The position numbers and the translations under genes were made by a program. From Synechococcus sp. RS9909 (GTDB taxonomy: Bacteria; Cyanobacteriota; Cyanobacteriia; PCC-6307; Cyanobiaceae), in contig NZ_CP047943.1 in the NCBI RefSeq assembly GCF_014279595.1, positions 806,001-870,000 on the forward strand: 64,000 nucleotides of DNA, read 5' to 3'. Below, piece after piece: positions 58,801-64,000 of the stretch; position 1 is the first letter of the stretch, and each line of letters begins with the position of its first letter. The notes beneath the pieces are model-generated. The model saw only the letters and a list, made by a program, of their open reading frames with translations. It was not told the origin of the DNA and did no database searches.

Positions 58801-61800
58801 ATGGAAAGTGTGGCTGCGCCGGTGGTGTCGATGGTGACGGCACCGCCGGTGGCGCCTGCGTTGGTGGTGCTATCACCCGCGACGCCCGTGGCCACCAGGT
58901 TGCCGGCCAGGGCGACATTGCCGTCGGAATTGATGTCGATGGCACCGGAAGCTGCACCGGCGGCAGATGCCGTCGTGGTGATGGTTCCGCCATCAAGGGT
59001 CAGACCACCAGAGCCAGCGTTGATGGTGACCAGACCGTTGGTACCACCGGCGCTGGTGGTGAGGTCAGCGTTGAGATCAACTGTGTCCGAGCTGATCGTG
59101 ATGGCACCGGTGTTGGTGTCGAGGTCGCCATCGAGGAGGAAGGTGCCGGTGCCGGCATTGCTGCCGTCGGCTTGCGAGAAGGAGGCGGCCGAGAAGGCCT
59201 GGCTGATGGTGACGCCCTTGGCCTGATTGATGGTCACCGCCCCTAGACGGGTGGCGCCAACGACATCGGAGAAGGTGATAGCGCCGGTGCCGGCGGTCAG
59301 GGTCAGGGTCTCGGTGCCAGCGGTGGAGGCATCGAGGGCGGAGGAGAAGGTGATGTCACCAGCCCCGCTGGTGCCGGTGGAGAGGGAGACGCCCTGGGTG
59401 AGTGTGACGGCGTCGGCAAAGGTGATGGCGCTATCGGCGGTGGTGATGCCAGCGCCGAGGCGGATGGAGCCGGTACCGGATTGATCAAAGGCGCCATCAA
59501 GGGAGAAGGCAGCGCCGCTGTTGATGGTGAGCAGGCCGGAGTTGACGATGGCAACAGCGCCGGAGCCGGTGGTGGTGACGGTGTCCTTGAAGGTGAAGTT
59601 GGTGCCGGTCAGGTCAATGCCGTTGGTGTTTGGCGTGGTGCCAGACGGATCGATTTGGCCGTTGGTGTTGACGGTGCCGCCAAAGGTGGTGGTGCCGGAG
59701 CCGGCCAATTGCTGAATCGATGCGGCATAGAAGGCTTTGTCGTCAGCAACGGTGACGTCAGTCGCAGAATCGATGGTGAGGGCACCGATGCGGCCAGCGT
59801 TGTTGGTGCCGGCGGTACCGACAGCGCCGGAGAAGGTGATGGAACCGCCGCCTGCACCATTGAGGGTGAGGGCATTGGATTCAGCATCAGCGCTGTTGAG
59901 GGTGCCGGAGAAGGTGACAGCGCCGGAGCCGCGGCTGATGGTGACGGCGTCATCGAGGCGTGTGTTGCCGCCAAAGCGCACAACACCGTTGCCGGAGGAG
60001 GCGTCGATGGTGAGTCCATCGAGGGCAATGGTTGTGGCGGTGAGGTTGAGGCCGCTGGCGGTGGAGGTGGTGATGTCGCCGCGGAAGGTGGTGAGAGTGC
60101 CGGCGTTTTGTGTGAAGGACGCCGCGGTGATGGATTGATCAGCGGTGAGGTCACCGGCGGAGTGAATGGTGACGGCGCCGAGAGCGCCATCGGTGGCGGA
60201 GCCGACAGCACCATCGAAGTCGATGTTGCCGGTGCCAGCGGTGAGGGTGAGGGTGTTGGCCTCGGTGGCCTCGGAATCAAGGGAACCGGAGAAGGTAACG
60301 GCACCACCGTTGGCGGCACTACCGCCATTGGTGGTGTCAATGGTCAGGGCGGAGTTAATGACGGTGTCACCGTCAAAGGTGATGGCACCACCGGATGAGG
60401 TGTAGGTGCTGTTGGTGTCGATGACACCTGATGCGGTGTAGGTCTGGTCGCCTGTGGTGGTGACATCACGGAGGGTGATGTTGTCGCCAGTGATGGTCAG
60501 CGAGGCGAGGGCGTTGGTGAGACCGGCTGTGGCATTGGTGTTGAACACCACGTCGCCAGTGCCGGCAGTGAGGGTCAGAGCGCGTGCGGTGCCATCGCTG
60601 TTGATGACATTGGAGAAGGAGATGTCACCAGCCCCGCTGGTGCCGGTGGAGAGGGTGACGCCCTGGGTGAGGGTGATGGCATCGGCAAAGGTGATGTTGG
60701 CGTCTGCCGTGGTGATGCCAGCACCGAGGCTGATGGAGCCGGCACCGGATTGATCAAAGGCGCCATCGAGGGAGAAGGAAGCGCCGCTGTTGATGGTGAG
60801 CAGGCCGGAGTTGTTGATGGCAACAGCGCCGGAGCCGATGGTGGTGACGGTGTCTTTGAAGGTGAAGGCCTTGCCGGTTAGATCAATGCCGTTGTCATTG
60901 GCGGGGCTACCGCCGATTTGAGCGTTGGTGTTGAGTGTGCCGCCAAAGGTGGTGGTGCCGCTGCCGGCGAGTTGGGCGATGGAGGCAGCGGAGAAGGCCT
61001 TGCCATCAGTGACGGTGACGTCAGTGGCAGAGGCGATGGTGAGCGCCCCGATGCGCGTGGTGCCGCCAACGGTGTTGGAGAAGGTGATGTCACCGGAGCC
61101 GGCAGTCAGCGTGAGGTTTTGAGCGCCATCGAGGGTGCCGGAGAAGGTGATGTCGCCAGCACTGTTGCTGCCAGTGGAGATGGAGCGAGCAGCGCCAGAG
61201 AGGGTGACGGGGCTGTGGAGGGTGATGGCACCGGCGTTGGAGGAGAGATCACCGCCGAGGTCGGTGCTGCCGGTGATGGCGATGGCTTTGCCACTGCCGT
61301 CAGCGGTGAGGTCAGCGTTGAGATCAACAGCGTTGCTGTTGATGGTGATGGCCCCTGTGGAAGCGGTGAGGTTGCCATCGAGTTGGAAGGTGCCGCCTCC
61401 AGCGGTGGCCTGGGAGAAGGAGGCAGCGTCAAAGGTGCTGCTGAGGGTGACGTTGTTGGCGGCGTTGATGGTGACAGCGCCGAGGGTGCCGTTTTGTGCA
61501 CCACCGACGATGCCGGAGAAGGTGATGTCACCGGCGTTTGAGGTGAGGTCGAGGGTGCGGTTGCCGTTGGCGTCGCTGTTGAGGGTGCTGTCAAAGGTGA
61601 TGGCCCCACCACCACTGGTGAGGGTGGTGTTGGCAGCGAGGGTGACGGCGCCGGTGTAGGTCTGCAGACCGGAGGTCTTGATGGAGCCACCGTTGAGGGC
61701 AGAGGTGCCAGAGACGGTCAGGCCGCCAAGGGCAAAGGTGTCACCAACAGCAGCGTCAAAGACGGCATCACCGATGATTCCGAGGGTGCGGAAGGTCGAC

Positions 61801-64000
61801 GCCGGAGTTGCACCACCGCTGTTGCTGCTATCAAGCGTGCCCGCGAAGGTGATGCTCGAGAGCGTGCTGCCGTCCTTGGCAAGCAGGGTGGTGTCGGAAC
61901 CGAGCACCACAGCACCGGTGTAGAGCTGGGTGCCGGTGGTGGTGACGGCGTCGGTGCTGCCATTGATGTTGATGGTGTCGGCAGAGGCATCAACGCTGCT
62001 GACATCCACATCACCGCTGAGGGTGAGGGTGCCGGTGCCGGCGGTGAGGGTGAGTGCCTCGGGGCCGCTGGCGCTGGCGATGGTGATGTCGGCGCCGGGG
62101 GAGTTGACGCTGTTGATCGTGGTGGCGGCGGCCAGCTCGAGGGTGCCGATGTTGATGGCGGCGCTGCTGGTGCCCACCGTGCCGGCGGTGATCAGCTTGG
62201 CGGGCGCGGTGGCGGTGAGGCCGCCGGTGAAGGCAATGGCATCGCCCACGGCATCACCGAGGGTGACGGTGCCGCTGTTGGTGAAGGTGGTGTTGCCGGC
62301 GATCGTGTTGTTGGCGCCGGTGATGCTGATGGCGTAAGCGCCGGTGCCCACGGTGAAGCCGCTGGTGAGGGTGAGGTCGCCCTGCACGGCGATCGTCTGG
62401 CCGCTGCCTGCCACGGCGTTGGCCAGGATCAGGTTGGCGGCATCGACGCTGCTGCTGAAGGTGGCGCCGCCGGCGCGAGTAAGGGTGAGGCTGCCGATGT
62501 CGGTGCCAATCGTGCCGGCGCTAAGGCTGCCGGTGCTGTTCACCACCAGGTTGGAGGCGTTGCTGCCGGTGGTGCCGCTCAGGGTGTCCACCGTGATGGC
62601 ATTGCTGCCCAAGTTGGCGCTCGAAGTTGCAGCCGCATCACCGAGGGTGAGGCTGGCGTCGTCGGCCAGGGTCACGTCCGAGAGGGTGATGGCGCCGCTG
62701 CTAGTGGCGTCGCTGGGGCCGCCGATGCGGGTGATGCCGCTGATCGCAATGGCGGTGTCGCCATCGCCGAGGCTGATGGTGCTAGTGCCCGTGGCTTCCA
62801 GGGTGCCGCGCAGGTGCACGGCGCTGGGGGCCGTGGCGGTAACGCCGCCGCTGAACACCAACCGGTCGCTATCGCCATCGCCGAGGGTGAGCCCACCGGT
62901 GTTGGCGAAGCTCACCGCGTCGGTGAAGTTGGTGGTGGTGCCGAGCAGGCTGAGGTTGTAGCCACCAGCGTCGGTGGTGAGGCTGGTGGCGCTGAGATCG
63001 TCCTGGAAGCTCACCGCGCCGGTGGCATTGGCGGCCTGCAGGCTCAATGCGTTCACGCCGCTCACCGCGCCGCTCACCGTGGTGGTGCCGCTGCCGGAGA
63101 TCAGATCGAGGCTGTTGTTAGCGCCTGTGATGGCAGCCAGGGAGAGGGCACCGCCACCGCTGCCTGTGGAGAGCGTGATCGTTTGGGGGTTGGTGCCGTC
63201 ATCCAGAAGGGTCAGAGCACTGCCGATGGTGAGATCGTTGTTGGTGGTGCTGATGTCGGCACCAAGGCTCATCGAACCAGCGCCATCCTGCGTAAAGCCG
63301 CCTGCGGCGGTGATGGTGGCGTCGTCGGCCACCGTGAGCAGGCCGGCATTGGTGATCTCCACCGTGCTGCTGCTGGAGAAGGCCTGGTTGATCGTCACCG
63401 CGTGACCGGTGATGTCGACAGCGGCCAGTTTGGTGCCGCCCACCACACCGTCAAAGGTCACGCTGCCTTTGCCGGACGCGGTGCTCTGGGCGTTGATCGT
63501 CAACGCGCGGGCGGTGCTGTCGGAGTCAATCGTGCTGTCGAACTGGACGTTGCCAGTGGCGCTCGTAAGGGTCACGTCCGCGCCCAGCGTCACCGCGTCG
63601 TTAAAGGTCTGGTTGCCGGAGCTGGTGACCGAGGCGGCCAGGTTCAGGTCGTCCGCAACGGTGAGGCTGGTGATGGCGTTGCCGCTGCCGATGGCGCCGG
63701 CCAGGGTGATCACGCCGCTGCCGCCAGTGCTGTTGCCGATGGTGAGGGCTGAGGCGCCGCCGGCCGTGGCGGCGTCGATGCTGCCGCTGATGGTGAGGGC
63801 GCCGTCGGTCTGGATCAGGGTGTTGCCGGCGAGGCTGATCGCACCGCTCACATCGGAGGCGGTGCTGCTGGCGCTGCTGTTGTAGAGGGCGCCGGAGTTG
63901 CTGATGCCGCTGCCGCTGAGGGTGAGGGCGTTGGCCAGCGAGTAGCCCGCCAGATCGAGGGCGGCGCCGCTGGCGACGCTGGTGCTGCCGAGGCCAAGGG
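55833..64000 (-). CDS. Giant repetitive adhesin, N-terminal part, incomplete at the right edge
   Basis: About 2,720 codons in the window, open to position 64000 with no stop, so the gene starts outside. The first in-frame GTG at 63851 (SGAISLAGNTLIQ) is internal to repeat sequence and is not a real start. Motifs are the same beta-strand repeats as in the C-terminal part, with less regular units near the right end (ALTISGSIDAATAGGASALT). In this frame translation reaches SGNQTYTG and then runs out of frame to a stop at 55749. Deleting one base of CCC at 55830-55832 joins TYTG to GTIWFKDTLNSDANG in the downstream frame. A secretion domain (TPS-type or other) must lie outside, so the export route is unproven. 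Confidence 0.85.
56216..56930. repeat. Dispersed adhesin module, copy 4
   Basis: Homologous to copies 1-3, with a longer variant of the second block (NLVATGVAGDSTTNAGATGG). A fifth related copy lies at about 58500-59150. Confidence 0.7.

Noticed and set aside
37696-63885. Dozens of plus-strand and other-frame ORFs of 60-520 codons inside the adhesin
   Set aside because: They recur with the 504- and 582-bp repeat periods, give Gly/Asp/Glu- or Pro/Ser-rich low-complexity translations, and are explained as shadows of the repetitive reading frame.

Overview
The window is a high-GC cyanobacterial chromosome segment, most likely from a marine or coastal picocyanobacterium of the Synechococcus/Cyanobium group. 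The evidence is the overlapping psbD-psbC pair, ycf4, ycf39, petM, a thioredoxin reductase-thioredoxin fusion (NTRC), a three-gene proton-translocating transhydrogenase, a Tic22-like protein, and very compact gene packing with many 1 to 50 bp overlaps. No tRNA, rRNA, CRISPR array or transposase gene was found.

Layout. (1) 1-4034: a 1,130-residue type V autotransporter lies on the minus strand between the intact 3' end of psbC and a decayed second copy of that 3' end (128-240), so it looks like an insertion beside psbC. (2) 4035-11762: photosynthesis block with psbC, psbD, ycf4, a lipoprotein cyclophilin, ilvN, an alpha/beta hydrolase, a Trm1-like tRNA methyltransferase, petM and ycf39. (3) 11855-18345: small conserved genes, an ArsM-like methyltransferase, a pseudouridine synthase, a Nif11-domain peptide, an IF-1 paralogue, NTRC and a DEAH helicase. 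(4) 18346-25965: the pnt operon with a palindrome-rich leader, a YheT-like hydrolase, a [2Fe-2S] ferredoxin, dxr, a sodium-coupled transporter and a DUF2721 protein. (5) 25966-36266: cysS, polA, an HlyD-type adaptor, ychF, a Coq4-like protein translationally coupled to a PAS histidine kinase, and a DUF4177-like protein. (6) 36263-64000: a Tic22-like periplasmic protein directly downstream of a giant repetitive adhesin that fills the last 27 kb and runs off the right edge.

The adhesin is the outstanding feature. At least 8,970 codons are inside the window. The reading frame is broken once, at a CCC run (55830-55832); removing one base there joins both parts into one open frame. The gene is built of nested repeats: seven 504-bp periods, about 3.4 units of 582 bp, and dispersed multi-kb modules. 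It ends in a Pro/Thr/Ser-rich tail carrying the only two cysteines I could find in the protein, spaced CX5C near the C terminus. It resembles the passenger of a two-partner (FHA/HMW-like) system, but the N-terminal secretion domain and any TpsB transporter would lie outside the window. With the autotransporter at the left end, the window carries two unrelated-looking surface proteins around a core photosynthetic and housekeeping block.
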